From NCBI GenBank assembly GCA_017307855.1, contig JAFKGD010000016.1, positions 18,941 through 82,940 of the forward strand: DNA of 64,000 bases, in the 5' to 3' direction. The notes beneath the pieces were generated by a model, which did no database searches, was not told the DNA's origin, and saw nothing but the letters and a program-made list of their open reading frames with translations. Shown in pieces: positions 35,815-44,991 of this stretch. The stretch's first letter is position 1. Every line of letters begins with the position of its first letter. Made by a program: the position numbers and the translations under genes. This DNA is from Burkholderiales bacterium. GTDB lineage: Bacteria > Pseudomonadota > Gammaproteobacteria > Burkholderiales > Burkholderiaceae_C.

Positions 35815-36756
35815 TCATTCTTTGGCGTCCTTGCGCAATTCGGCGGCCACCGACTTCACGCGCTCGCGCAGCCAGCGCGCCGAGCTCGACGCGTGCGTGC
35901 GTTCGTGCCACAACTGGTAGTACATCATGCGCGGCAAATCCACGGGGCATGGCAGCACCTGCACCGGCAGGCTGGAGGTGAAGCGCTCGCAGTACTGCCG
36001 GCCGGTGGTGAGCACGAGCAAGCTCGATGCCACCATGGCCGGGATCAGTCCGAAATGCGGACAGCGGGCGGTGATGTTGCGCGCCAGGCCCAGCTCCGCC
36101 AGCAACTCGTCGACCACGCCGCGCGCGCCAGGGTGGGTAGGCGTGGGCGCAATGTGCTCGGCCGACAGCCATTCGTCCTGGTCCCAGCCGCGCCGCACGG
36201 CCGGGTGGTCAGTCGCCACCAGCGAGACCACCTCGTCGCCGAAAAGGCGCGCCATGTGCAGGTCGTCGGGCGGCTTGCGCCAGTTGCCCACCACCACGTC
36301 CACGCGGCCCTGCGCCAGATGGGCGCGGTAGTCGGAATCGGCGGTGAGCGGGTGGATCTCGATCTGGCAGGCCGGCGCCTGGGCCTTGATCTGCGCGACC
36401 AGACGCGGCAGGAACAACGGATCGAGGTAGTCGCTGGCCGCCACGCGGAAGGTGTTGATGGCCGTCTGCGGATCGAAGCCTCGCGCGTCGGCGAACATGA
36501 CCTCGGCGGCACGGAGAATGCTGGCAGACGGCTCGATCATGCGCAGGCCGGCATCGGTGGGCACCATTCCGGAGCCCGAGCGCACCAGCAGCGGATCGCC
36601 GGCCAGCTCGCGCAGCCGTTTCAGGGCGGCCGAAACCGCGGGCTGGTACATGCCCAGGCGGATGGCGGCTCGCGAAACGCTGCGTTCTGTCAGCACGGTA
36701 TGCAAGACCCTGATGAGGTGGAGGTCTATCTTGTCGAAAAGCGACTGGTCTCTCAT
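35815..36756 (-). CDS. LysR-family regulator between nucleoside importer and xdhAB
   Basis: A 313-residue LTTR. The N-terminal HTH spans about residues 10-65 (VLTERSVSRAAIRLGMYQPAVSAAL), followed by the ligand-binding part from about 95 (FRVAASDYLDPLFLPRLV). It is divergent from xdhA across 128 bp and co-directional with the ABC importer genes, so it is positioned to control purine uptake and xanthine oxidation together. The inducer is probably a purine; not shown by sequence. Confidence 0.88.
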   Translation of the reverse strand: MRDQSLFDKIDLHLIRVLHTVLTERSVSRAAIRLGMYQPAVSAALKRLRELAGDPLLVRSGSGMVPTDAGLRMIEPSASILRAAEVMFADARGFDPQTAINTFRVAASDYLDPLFLPRLVAQIKAQAPACQIEIHPLTADSDYRAHLAQGRVDVVVGNWRKPPDDLHMARLFGDEVVSLVATDHPAVRRGWDQDEWLSAEHIAPTPTHPGARGVVDELLAELGLARNITARCPHFGLIPAMVASSLLVLTTGRQYCERFTSSLPVQVLPCPVDLPRMMYYQLWHERTHASSSARWLRERVKSVAAELRKDAKE

Positions 36757-36776
36757 ACCTGCGTCCGCATTCGCGT

Positions 36777-36794
36777 CATATGCGAAGCCATATG
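36777..36794. promoter_or_regulatory. CATATG-N6-CATATG element in the lysR/xdhA divergent region
   Basis: Two CATATG hexamers separated by CGAAGC form a symmetric 18-bp element 20 bp from the LysR start and about 90 bp from the xdhA start. A weaker CGTATG follows. Spacing and dyad symmetry fit an LTTR operator. Binding is inference. Confidence 0.45.
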
Positions 36795-36884
36795 CAATGG
36801 CCGTATGTCAGGGACTACCCTCATGTCATGGCGCCCCCCCTGGCGCGTCGAATGCTGCATTCTGATTGTTGTGCCGAACCCACC

Positions 36885-38348
36885 ATGAATACCCGACCCA
36901 TCCGCTTTGTCCGCCGGGGCGAGCTCGTCACGCTCGGCAATGTATCACCCGACCGCACGCTGCTGGAGGTGCTGCGCGAGGACCTCGGCTGCACCGGCAC
37001 CAAGGAGGGCTGCGGCGAAGGTGACTGCGGCGCCTGCACCGTCGTGCTGGGCGAGGCCGAGGGCGACCGCGTGTCGTACAAGGCCGTCAACAGCTGCATC
37101 CGCCTAGCCCACTCCGTGGACGGTCTGGCCGTTTGGACGGTGGAAGACCTGGCGCAGGACGACGGCAGCTTGCACCCGGTGCAGCAGTCGATGGTGGACT
37201 GCCACGGCAGCCAGTGCGGCTTCTGCACGCCGGGCTTCGTGATGAGCCTGTTCGGCATGTACAACAACAAGGTGTGCCGCGGCCAGGCCGTCGGCCGCGA
37301 AGAGGCCCGGCGTGACCTCTCGGGCAACCTCTGCCGCTGCACCGGCTACCGCCCGATCCTCGACGCGGCCGAGCAGATGTTGCAGCTGCCGCCCGTGCGC
37401 GTCCATGAAGCCGCGTTGCTGGCGCAGTTGCGCGAGATCGCACCACAGCACGCGGACGGTGGTTACCTGGCCCCGGCCACCCTGCCCGCCCTGCTGCAGG
37501 CGCGCGCCGACCATCCGGGCGCCCAGGTCGTGGCCGGCACCACCGACGTGGGCCTGTGGATCACCAAGATGCACCGCCAGTACGACACCGTGCTGGATGT
37601 GACCCGCGCGGCCGAGCTGCGCCGCGTGGAGCGCTACCCGCACCACATCGCCATCGGGGCCGCCGTGACGCTGCACGAGGCCTTCGACGCCCTGGTGGCC
37701 GACCGGCCTCAACTCGCCACGTTCGCCCAGCGCTTCGCCGGCTTGCCCGTGCGCAATTCGGGCACGCTGGGCGGCAACGTGGCCAACGGCTCGCCCATCG
37801 GCGACTCGATGCCGCTGCTGATCTCGCTGGGCGCGAGCGTGGTGCTGATGAGCATGCGGCGCGGCACGATGCGGCACCGTGAGTTGCCGCTGGAACAGCT
37901 CTACACCGGCTACCGCCAGAACGTCATGGCGCCCGACGAACTGCTGGCGTGGATCAAGGTGCCGTTGCCGACGACCGGAGAGTTCCTCAGGGCCTACAAG
38001 ATTTCCAAGCGCTACGACGACGACATCTCGGCCGTGTGCCTGGCCGTGCGCCTGCACCTGCAGGACGGCGTGGTGAGCCAGGCCTCCATCGGTGCCGGCG
38101 GCGTGGCCGCCACGCCGGTGCGCGCCACGCAGGCAGAAGCCGCACTTGTCGGCCAGCCCTGGACCGAAGCGGCGGCCCGCGCCGCCGGCGCCGCGCTGCA
38201 GGCGCAGTTCCAGCCGATCTCCGACATGCGCGCCTCGGCGGCCTATCGCCGGCAACTGCTGGCCAACCTGATGCAGCGCCTCTGGCTGGAAAGCCAGGGC
38301 GCCACGCGCATCAATCTCGAGAGCTTCGCGCTGGAGGGAACGCAATGA
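36885..38348 (+). CDS. xdhA: Xanthine dehydrogenase small subunit (2Fe-2S, FAD)
   Basis: Electron-transfer subunit, 487 residues. First [2Fe-2S] ligands: GCGEGDCGACTVV near residue 45; second cluster: CGFCTPGFVMS near 115 and NLCRCTGYRPI near 150. The FAD domain begins about 190 and includes AGTTDVGLWITK, PVRNSGTLGGNVANGSPIGD and the CO_deh_flav_C part at the end. The ATG at 36885 gives MNTRPIRF; an upstream frame extension is not family-like. The stop overlaps the xdhB start (ATGA). With XdhB it oxidises hypoxanthine and xanthine to urate. Confidence 0.95.
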   Translation: MNTRPIRFVRRGELVTLGNVSPDRTLLEVLREDLGCTGTKEGCGEGDCGACTVVLGEAEGDRVSYKAVNSCIRLAHSVDGLAVWTVEDLAQDDGSLHPVQQSMVDCHGSQCGFCTPGFVMSLFGMYNNKVCRGQAVGREEARRDLSGNLCRCTGYRPILDAAEQMLQLPPVRVHEAALLAQLREIAPQHADGGYLAPATLPALLQARADHPGAQVVAGTTDVGLWITKMHRQYDTVLDVTRAAELRRVERYPHHIAIGAAVTLHEAFDALVADRPQLATFAQRFAGLPVRNSGTLGGNVANGSPIGDSMPLLISLGASVVLMSMRRGTMRHRELPLEQLYTGYRQNVMAPDELLAWIKVPLPTTGEFLRAYKISKRYDDDISAVCLAVRLHLQDGVVSQASIGAGGVAATPVRATQAEAALVGQPWTEAAARAAGAALQAQFQPISDMRASAAYRRQLLANLMQRLWLESQGATRINLESFALEGTQ

Positions 38349-40651
38349 ACGCGCCCGACAAGATCCCCACAACGCTCGCCGTGGCCGGCGTCTCGCGGCC
38401 TCACGAAAGCGCGGCGGCCCAGGTCGCCGGTGGCGCTAGCTACGTGGACGACATACCCGAGATCAAGGGCACGCTGTTCGCCGCGCCCATCCTGTCCACG
38501 GTGGCCCACGGGCGACTCAGGGGCATCGACGACGCGGCCGCGCGCGCCCTGCCGGGGGTGCGCGGCATCGTCTATGCCGCCGATGTGCCGGGTGACAAGA
38601 TCCTGGGCAACTTCGCGCACGATGAGCCCATCTTCGCGCTGGACACGGTGCAGTTCATCGGCCAGGTGGTCGGCCTGGTGGTGGCCGACAGCGTGATGCA
38701 GGCGCGCCGCGCGGCCCGTCGCGTCAAGCTCGACATCGAAGAGCTGCCCGCAGTACTGACTGTGCACGAGGCCCTCGCAGCCGAAAGCTACGTGCTGCCG
38801 CCGGTGTTCGTTCGACGGGGCGACGCGGCCGCCGCGCTGGCCGCCGCGCCGCATCAGCTCACGGGCGCGTTCGAGGTCGGCGGGCAGGAGCACTTCTACC
38901 TGGAAGGCCAGATTGCCTACGCGCTGCCGCTGGAGCAGAACCAGTGGTGGATCTATTCGAGCACGCAGCACCCGGGCGAGGTGCAGCACTGGGTGGCGCA
39001 CGCGCTGGCCATCGAGAACAACGCGGTCACCGTCGAATGCCGGCGCATGGGCGGTGGCTTCGGCGGCAAGGAAACACAGAGCGGCCACCTGGCCGTGTGG
39101 GCCGCCATCGCGGCCAACCGCTTCAAGCGGCCGGTCAAGCTGCGGCTGGACCGCGATGACGACTTCATGGTCACCGGCAAGCGCCACCCGTTCGCCTACG
39201 AATACACCGCGGGCTACGACGACACCGGCCGGCTGCAGGGCTTGAAGCTCATGCTGGCGGCCAACTGCGGCTTCTCGGCTGACCTCTCGGGCCCGGTGGC
39301 CGACCGCGCGGTGTTCCACGTCGACAATGCCTACCACCTGGCCGACGTCGAGATCGCCTCGTACCGCTGCAAGACCCACACGCAGAGCCACACGGCCTTC
39401 CGCGGCTTCGGCGGCCCGCAGGGCGTGATCCTGATCGAAGCCATCCTCTCGGACATCGCGCGCGCGCTCGGCATCGATCCGCTCACCGTGCGCCAGCGCA
39501 ATTTCTACGACAAGGACGCGCGCGACACCACGCACTACGGCATGCGGGTGGAGGACAACATCCTCGAGCCGCTGGTGTCCCGCCTGGCCCAGACGAGCGG
39601 CTACCAAGCGCGCCGCGACGCCATCGCCGCGTGGAATGCCGCCAACCCGGTCATCAAGCGCGGCATCGCCATCACGCCGGTGAAGTTCGGCATCTCGTTC
39701 ACCGCCACCTTCTTCAACCAGGCCGGCGCGCTGGTGCACGTGTACACCGACGGTAGCGTGCAGGTGAACCACGGTGGCACCGAGATGGGCCAGGGCCTGA
39801 ACACCAAGGTGGCGCAGATCGTGGCCGACGAGCTGGGCCTGCCCTTCCACCGCGTGCTGTGCACGGCCAGCGACACCAGCAAGGTGCCCAACGCCAGCGC
39901 CACGGCCGCATCCAGCGGCACCGACCTCAACGGCAAAGCCGCCCAGGCGGCGGCGCGCACCGTGCGCGAGCGCCTGGCCGCCTTCGTGGCCGAGCGCTCG
40001 GGCTGCCAGCCGGGTCAGGTGGTGTTCGCCGCCGGCCAGGTGAGCACGCCGCAAGCCGCGATGACCTGGGAGCAGGTGATCGACGATGCCTATCACGCGC
40101 GCGTGCAGCTGTGGAGCGACGGCTTCTACAAGACACCCAAGATCCACTACGACGCCAAGACCCTCACCGGCCGGCCGTTCTACTACTTCGCCTACGGCGC
40201 CGCCTGCAGCGAGGTGGCGATCGACACGCTGACCGGCGAGAGCCGCGTGCTGAAAGTGGACATCCTTCACGACGTGGGCACCAGCATCAACCCGGCGCTG
40301 GACATCGGCCAGGTCGAAGGCGGCTTCGTGCAGGGCATGGGCTGGCTCACCACCGAGGAGCTGGTGTGGAATGCCAAGGGTTACCTCTCCACCCACGCGC
40401 CCAGCACCTACAAGATCCCTGCCACGGGCGATATCCCGGACCATTTCAGGACCGAACTCTGGCCCGAGCCGAACCCCGAGGACTCCGTGTTTCGCAGCAA
40501 GGCCGTGGGCGAGCCGCCGTTCATGCTGGCGATCAGCGTGTGGGAAGCCATACGCGACGCAGTGGCCGTCACGCGTGCCGACCGTCGCGCGCGACTCGAC
40601 GCCCCAGCGACGGCCGAGCGCGTCCTGAGCGCTTTGCAGCTCGATGGCTGA
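38345..40651 (+). CDS. xdhB: Xanthine dehydrogenase molybdopterin-binding subunit
   Basis: Catalytic molybdenum subunit, 768 residues. Family blocks include SYVDDIPEIKGTLFAAP near the N-terminus, CRRMGGGFGGKETQS near 235, AFRGFGGPQG near 350, GGTEMGQGLNTKVAQI near 480 and the C-terminal GEPPFMLAISVWEAI with the catalytic-Glu region AVGEPPF. It pairs with xdhA and needs XdhC, encoded at 854-1759, for cofactor loading. Confidence 0.95.
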   Translation: MNAPDKIPTTLAVAGVSRPHESAAAQVAGGASYVDDIPEIKGTLFAAPILSTVAHGRLRGIDDAAARALPGVRGIVYAADVPGDKILGNFAHDEPIFALDTVQFIGQVVGLVVADSVMQARRAARRVKLDIEELPAVLTVHEALAAESYVLPPVFVRRGDAAAALAAAPHQLTGAFEVGGQEHFYLEGQIAYALPLEQNQWWIYSSTQHPGEVQHWVAHALAIENNAVTVECRRMGGGFGGKETQSGHLAVWAAIAANRFKRPVKLRLDRDDDFMVTGKRHPFAYEYTAGYDDTGRLQGLKLMLAANCGFSADLSGPVADRAVFHVDNAYHLADVEIASYRCKTHTQSHTAFRGFGGPQGVILIEAILSDIARALGIDPLTVRQRNFYDKDARDTTHYGMRVEDNILEPLVSRLAQTSGYQARRDAIAAWNAANPVIKRGIAITPVKFGISFTATFFNQAGALVHVYTDGSVQVNHGGTEMGQGLNTKVAQIVADELGLPFHRVLCTASDTSKVPNASATAASSGTDLNGKAAQAAARTVRERLAAFVAERSGCQPGQVVFAAGQVSTPQAAMTWEQVIDDAYHARVQLWSDGFYKTPKIHYDAKTLTGRPFYYFAYGAACSEVAIDTLTGESRVLKVDILHDVGTSINPALDIGQVEGGFVQGMGWLTTEELVWNAKGYLSTHAPSTYKIPATGDIPDHFRTELWPEPNPEDSVFRSKAVGEPPFMLAISVWEAIRDAVAVTRADRRARLDAPATAERVLSALQLDG

Positions 40652-40699
40652 AGCAACGAGGAACGGCAGACCGCGCAGAGGTGCGGCCCACGCCGGCAG

Positions 40700-41152
40700 T
40701 CAGGCGGCGTGCTCGCCGGCGCGCAGCGTAAGGAACTCGGCTTCGTAGACTCGCGCCAGATCGGTCTTCTGGCGTTCGGTGAGCACCTTGCCAGCCTGCT
40801 GGAAGAACTTCCGCTCTTCTTCTTCGAGATGGTGGTTCACCTTGTGAGCGAGCTTCTTCGCATGCTCCATCCACGCGGCGCCGCCGGCCTGCAGTTTCTC
40901 CATGTCCTCCACCATCTCGTCCATCTCGTGGTGCTCGGCAATGGCGTGGCGCGAGGCGTCCACCGTGGCGTCGTGCTCGAACAGCGGCACGTAAAAGCAC
41001 CGCTCCTCTGCCGTTTCGTGCGCGAGCAGCTCGCGCTTGAGGTCGCCGAACACTCGCTCGCGCTCCTCTGCGCTCACTTGGGCGGCGGTGAGGCGCGCGG
41101 CGAGCTCGCGCTGGGTATCGTGGCTGACTCGCAGGGCTTCGAAGATATTCAT
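40700..41152 (-). CDS. Hemerythrin HHE domain protein
   Basis: A 150-residue four-helix di-iron protein. Iron-ligand histidines and glutamates are spaced as expected: SHDTQRE near residue 10, HETAEERCF near 48, EHHEMDEM near 75 and HHLEEEERKFF near 110. Such proteins bind oxygen or NO or help repair iron centres. No operon partner is adjacent. The ATG at 41152 gives the standard start. Confidence 0.9.
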   Translation of the reverse strand: MNIFEALRVSHDTQRELAARLTAAQVSAEERERVFGDLKRELLAHETAEERCFYVPLFEHDATVDASRHAIAEHHEMDEMVEDMEKLQAGGAAWMEHAKKLAHKVNHHLEEEERKFFQQAGKVLTERQKTDLARVYEAEFLTLRAGEHAA

Positions 41153-41277
41153 GCGGTGCAGTTTCGGCGCTACGGATGGCAGGCGATGTAGGCATTCGCC
41201 CCACGTACCTGCCGGAACGCGCCGGTCATCGGGCCTTCCTATACTGGGCGCTTCGATGCGCGACGCGGAGGTGAGGC

Positions 41278-41763
41278 ATGCGTGTGGCAGGGAAGCTGAC
41301 GGTATGGGATGCGCAGGGGCGCTTCGGCGTCATTGCGCCCGATGACGGAAGCGACGAGGTTTTCGTGGAAGCGGCGGATGGCCTGGACGGGCCACCGCCG
41401 CTGCTGGGCGAGTTGCTCGTGTTCGACGTGGTGCGCAACCGCGACGGCACGCGCCGGGCCATGAACGTGAGCCGTCCTTCCCGCGACAGTGCGGACCTCG
41501 AGCTCGACATCCTGAAGCCGACGCCTGCGACGCCCGCCCCCTTGCACAGGGTCGCGCCGGCGCGGCCCGCGCGCCGCGTCCGGACAGCCTGGAGCTTCGG
41601 CCGGATGCTCGTGACGGCCGTGGTCGTGCTGGGCATGGCCCTCGTGCTGTTCAGCCACCGCGACAAGCTGATCGCCCTGTCGGTGGAAGACCTCGATCCT
41701 TCGAAGCTGCTGCCGCAAGCCACGGCCGATGCGCCAGCGCCGCGCGAGCAACTGACGAACTAG
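41278..41763 (+). CDS. Cold-shock-domain-like protein with C-terminal TM segment
   Basis: A 161-residue protein. Residues about 1-65 resemble a nucleic-acid-binding cold-shock/OB fold (GKLTVWDAQGRFGVIAPDDGSDEVFVEA, then LLVFDVVRNRDGTRRAMNV). A basic linker follows (PARPARRVRT), then one TM helix at about 110-128 (MLVTAVVVLGMALVLF) and a short tail. This matches CSD-plus-membrane proteins of betaproteobacteria whose function is not known. It may tether RNA near the membrane; inference. Confidence 0.75.
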   Translation: MRVAGKLTVWDAQGRFGVIAPDDGSDEVFVEAADGLDGPPPLLGELLVFDVVRNRDGTRRAMNVSRPSRDSADLELDILKPTPATPAPLHRVAPARPARRVRTAWSFGRMLVTAVVVLGMALVLFSHRDKLIALSVEDLDPSKLLPQATADAPAPREQLTN

Positions 41764-41782
41764 ACCCTGCCTGGGCCCTGCC

Positions 41783-42682
41783 TCATTCGGCGAACAGCTC
41801 CATCACAACGCTGCGCAGCCAGCGGTTGCCGGCATCGCCGTCGAAGCGGCGGCTCCAGTGAAGGGACACGGTGAAGTCGCGCAGCGGGAACATCGGCTCG
41901 ATGATGGTGTAGCCGCCGTTCACCGCGAAGCCCTGCGCGATGGTCTTGGGCATCACCACCGCGAGGTCAGTGGCCCGCACGATCGAGGGCAGCACCATGA
42001 AGTGTTCGGCCGTCAGGCGCACGCGCGTTTCCAGCTTGAGCAATTGCAGGATGCGCAGCGTGTCGGCATGCGTGCGCACCGACACGAATTCGAGTTGGTG
42101 CAGATCGGCCAGCAAGGCCTGGCTGTTGCGCCGTTTGCCCGTGAACGGATGCCCTTCGCGCAGCAGGATGATGTAGCGGTCGTTGGTCAGTCGCGCGCGC
42201 AGCGTGTCCTTCACCGTCGGCAGGAAGCCGAAGGCCATGTCGATGCTGCCCGCGTCCAGCGCGGCCGTGATGTCCTCGCGCGGCAAGGGCAACGTGTCCA
42301 CACGCACGCCGGGCGCGCGTTCGCGCAGCGCGGGCATCAGCTCGGGCAGGAAGCGACCCTCGCCGATGTCGCTCATGTGGATGCGGAAGGTGCGCTCGGA
42401 CTGCGCCGGATCGAAATCCGATGCGTCGCCCAGCGCCTGCTCCAGCGTGGCCAGCGCCGTGCGCACGGCGCTGGCCAGGCGCTGTGCGCGTGGGGTGGGC
42501 CGCACACCGCCGGGGGCGCGCACGAACAGCGGGTCTTTCATCAGCAGGCGCAGCCGGGTCAGGCCCTGGCTGGCCGCGGGCTGCGTCACGTCGAGCAGGT
42601 CGGCCGCGCGGCTCACGCTGCCGGCGCGATAGACCGCATCGAAGAGGCGCAGCAGGTTGAGGTCGATGTCTTTGATATGCAT
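41783..42682 (-). CDS. LysR-family regulator divergent from iorAB
   Basis: A 299-residue LTTR with HTH at about residues 9-65 (AVYRAGSVSRAADLLDVTQPAASQGL) and a ligand domain starting FRIHMSDIGEGRFLPELMPAL near 92. It is divergent from the iorAB operon with a symmetric operator in the 96-bp gap, so it is likely the operon's regulator, perhaps sensing an aromatic acid. Confidence 0.9.
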   Translation of the reverse strand: MHIKDIDLNLLRLFDAVYRAGSVSRAADLLDVTQPAASQGLTRLRLLMKDPLFVRAPGGVRPTPRAQRLASAVRTALATLEQALGDASDFDPAQSERTFRIHMSDIGEGRFLPELMPALRERAPGVRVDTLPLPREDITAALDAGSIDMAFGFLPTVKDTLRARLTNDRYIILLREGHPFTGKRRNSQALLADLHQLEFVSVRTHADTLRILQLLKLETRVRLTAEHFMVLPSIVRATDLAVVMPKTIAQGFAVNGGYTIIEPMFPLRDFTVSLHWSRRFDGDAGNRWLRSVVMELFAE

Positions 42683-42703
42683 TTATCTAATGCTGCTTAG
42701 TTT

Positions 42704-42726
42704 CTTCATTTTATTGATTGATGAAG
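42704..42726. promoter_or_regulatory. CTTCAT-N11-ATGAAG LysR-type operator
   Basis: A 6-bp perfect inverted repeat with an 11-bp A/T-rich spacer sits midway in the LysR/iorA intergenic region. Length and spacing fit the T-N11-A consensus for LTTR binding boxes. Confidence 0.55.
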
Positions 42727-42778
42727 CGGCCCGCGACAAGATCGGCATCGACAAACCCTACCCACGGAGACAAGAGCC

Positions 42779-44944
42779 TTGGAAGTTTCTTTCAGCAAGG
42801 AAGTGGAACTGCTGCGCCTGAAAAACGGCGACACCTTCCACGGCGAGGGCATCCTCGCGATCACCAAGGCCCTGCTCCAGTCGGGCGTGGCCTACGTCGG
42901 CGGCTACCAGGGCGCGCCGGTGTCCCACCTGCTCGACGTGATGGTCCAGGCCGAGTCGTACATGAACGAGTTGGGCGTGCACGTCGAGGCCTGCTCCAAC
43001 GAAGCCTCGGCCGCGGCCATGCTGGGCGCCTCCATCCACTATCCGCTGCGTGGCGCCGTGACGTGGAAGTCCATCGTGGGCACGAACGTGGCCTCCGATG
43101 CGCTGTCCAACCTCTCGTCGCCCGGCGTCACCGGCGGTGCGCTGATCGTGGTGGGCGAGGACTACGGCGAAGGCGCCTCGGTGATCCAGGAGCGCACCCA
43201 CGCCTACGCGCTCAAGTCGAGCATGTGCCTGCTCGACCCGCGTCCCGACCTGCCCGTGATGGTGCGCATGGTGGAACACGGCTTCCGCCTGTCCGAAGCC
43301 TCCAACATGCCCTGCATCCTGGAGCTGCGCATCCGCGCCTGCCACGTGCGCGGCAGCTTCGAGGCCAGCGACAACGTGCCGCCGCCCATTTCCACACGCA
43401 CGTTGATGGAAGATCCGGCCGCCTTCGATTACATGCGGCTGGCGCACCCGCCGGTCACTTTCCGCCACGAGAAGCTCAAGGGCGAGGAGCGCATTCCGGC
43501 CGCGCGCCGCTACATCGCCGAGAACGGGCTCAACGAACTGATGCCCGGCCGCCACGAGCGCATGGGCATCATCGTGCAGGGCGGCCTCTACAACGCGCTG
43601 ATCCGCAGCCTGCAGCAGCTGGGCCTGGCCGACGCCTTCGGCCAGAGCGAGATTCCGCTGCTGGTGCTCAACGTCGCCTGGCCCATCGTGCCCGAACAGG
43701 TGGCCGAGTTCTGCATGGGCAAGGACGGCGTGCTGGTGGTGGAAGAAGGCCAGCCCGAATACATCGAGCAGGAAATCGCCACGCTGCTGCGCCGGCGAGA
43801 CATCCAGACGCCGCTGCACGGCAAGGACCTGCTGCCCGCCGCGGGCGAGTACACCGTCGAGGTGCTGGCCAGCGGGCTGGCGGCCTTCGCGCAACGCTAC
43901 CTGCCCGATGCCGCACGCGAGGCGGCCACGGGTTCGGCCCGTGCGTGGCTGGACGGCAACCAGGCGCGCCGCGCCGAGGTCTCGCGCCTGCTGGGCGAGC
44001 CGCTACCGGCGCGCCCGCCGGGCTTTTGCGTCGGCTGCCCGGAGCGTCCCGTGTTCTCGGCTCTCAAGCTGGCGCAGCAGGAGGTGGGCAAGGTGCACGT
44101 GGCGGCCGACATCGGCTGCCATGCGTTCGGCACCTTCGAGCCGTTCTCCCAGGGCCACTCGATCCTGGGCTACGGCATGAGCCTGGCCAGCCGCGCGGGC
44201 GTCTCGCCCATGATGCAGCGGCGCACCCTGGCCATCATGGGCGACGGCGGCTTCTGGCACAACGGCCTGCTCACGGGCGTTCAGAGCGCGCTGTTCAACA
44301 AGGACGACGCGGTGCTGCTGATCTTCAAGAACGGCTACACCTCGGCCACCGGCACGCAGGACATCATCTCCACGCCCGACGACGAGATCAAGGAGCGTGC
44401 GCGCGACAAGCAGCAGAGCCTGGTCGACAAGAACCAGACCATCGAAGCCACGCTGGAAGGCCTGGGCGTGGAGTGGATGCGCACGGTTCACACCTACGAC
44501 GTGGACCGCATGCGCAAGACGGTCACCGAGGCGTTCACCAGCGACTTCAACGGCCTGAAGGTCATCGTGGCCGAAGGCGAATGCCAGTTGGAGCGCCAGC
44601 GTCGCATCAAGCCCTGGCTGGCCGGCCTGCTCTCGCGCGGCGAACGCGTGGTACGCGTGAAATACGGCGTGGACGAGGACGTCTGCAATGGCGATCACGC
44701 CTGCATCCGCCTGTCGGGCTGCCCCACCCTCACGCTCAAGGACAACCCCGATCCGCTGAAGGTCGATCCGGTGGCCACCGTGATCGACGGCTGCGTGGGG
44801 TGCGGCCTGTGCGGCGCCAATGCGCATGCGGCCACGCTGTGCCCGAGCTTCTACCGCGCCGAGGTGGTACAGAACCCCAAATGGCACGAACGCCTGCTGG
44901 CCGGCCTGCGCGGCGCCGTCGTGCGCGCGCTGCAGCCGGCCTGA
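42779..44944 (+). CDS. iorA: Indolepyruvate:ferredoxin oxidoreductase, alpha subunit
   Basis: Decarboxylates aryl-2-oxoacids such as indolepyruvate or phenylpyruvate to the aryl-acetyl-CoA, passing electrons to ferredoxin. The 721-residue subunit has the N-terminal POR-type domain (GVAYVGGYQGAPVSHLLDV), a TPP-binding domain with CVGCPERPVFSAL near 415 and MGDGGFWHNGLL near 485, and a C-terminal ferredoxin-like part with CVGCGLCGANAH near 675. The start appears to be TTG at 42779 following a GGAG. It is the first gene of the operon. Confidence 0.9.
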   Translation: MEVSFSKEVELLRLKNGDTFHGEGILAITKALLQSGVAYVGGYQGAPVSHLLDVMVQAESYMNELGVHVEACSNEASAAAMLGASIHYPLRGAVTWKSIVGTNVASDALSNLSSPGVTGGALIVVGEDYGEGASVIQERTHAYALKSSMCLLDPRPDLPVMVRMVEHGFRLSEASNMPCILELRIRACHVRGSFEASDNVPPPISTRTLMEDPAAFDYMRLAHPPVTFRHEKLKGEERIPAARRYIAENGLNELMPGRHERMGIIVQGGLYNALIRSLQQLGLADAFGQSEIPLLVLNVAWPIVPEQVAEFCMGKDGVLVVEEGQPEYIEQEIATLLRRRDIQTPLHGKDLLPAAGEYTVEVLASGLAAFAQRYLPDAAREAATGSARAWLDGNQARRAEVSRLLGEPLPARPPGFCVGCPERPVFSALKLAQQEVGKVHVAADIGCHAFGTFEPFSQGHSILGYGMSLASRAGVSPMMQRRTLAIMGDGGFWHNGLLTGVQSALFNKDDAVLLIFKNGYTSATGTQDIISTPDDEIKERARDKQQSLVDKNQTIEATLEGLGVEWMRTVHTYDVDRMRKTVTEAFTSDFNGLKVIVAEGECQLERQRRIKPWLAGLLSRGERVVRVKYGVDEDVCNGDHACIRLSGCPTLTLKDNPDPLKVDPVATVIDGCVGCGLCGANAHAATLCPSFYRAEVVQNPKWHERLLAGLRGAVVRALQPA

Positions 44945-44991
44945 AGCCAGCGACCCGCCGCAATGACGACAAGAACGAAACGAGACCCTCG

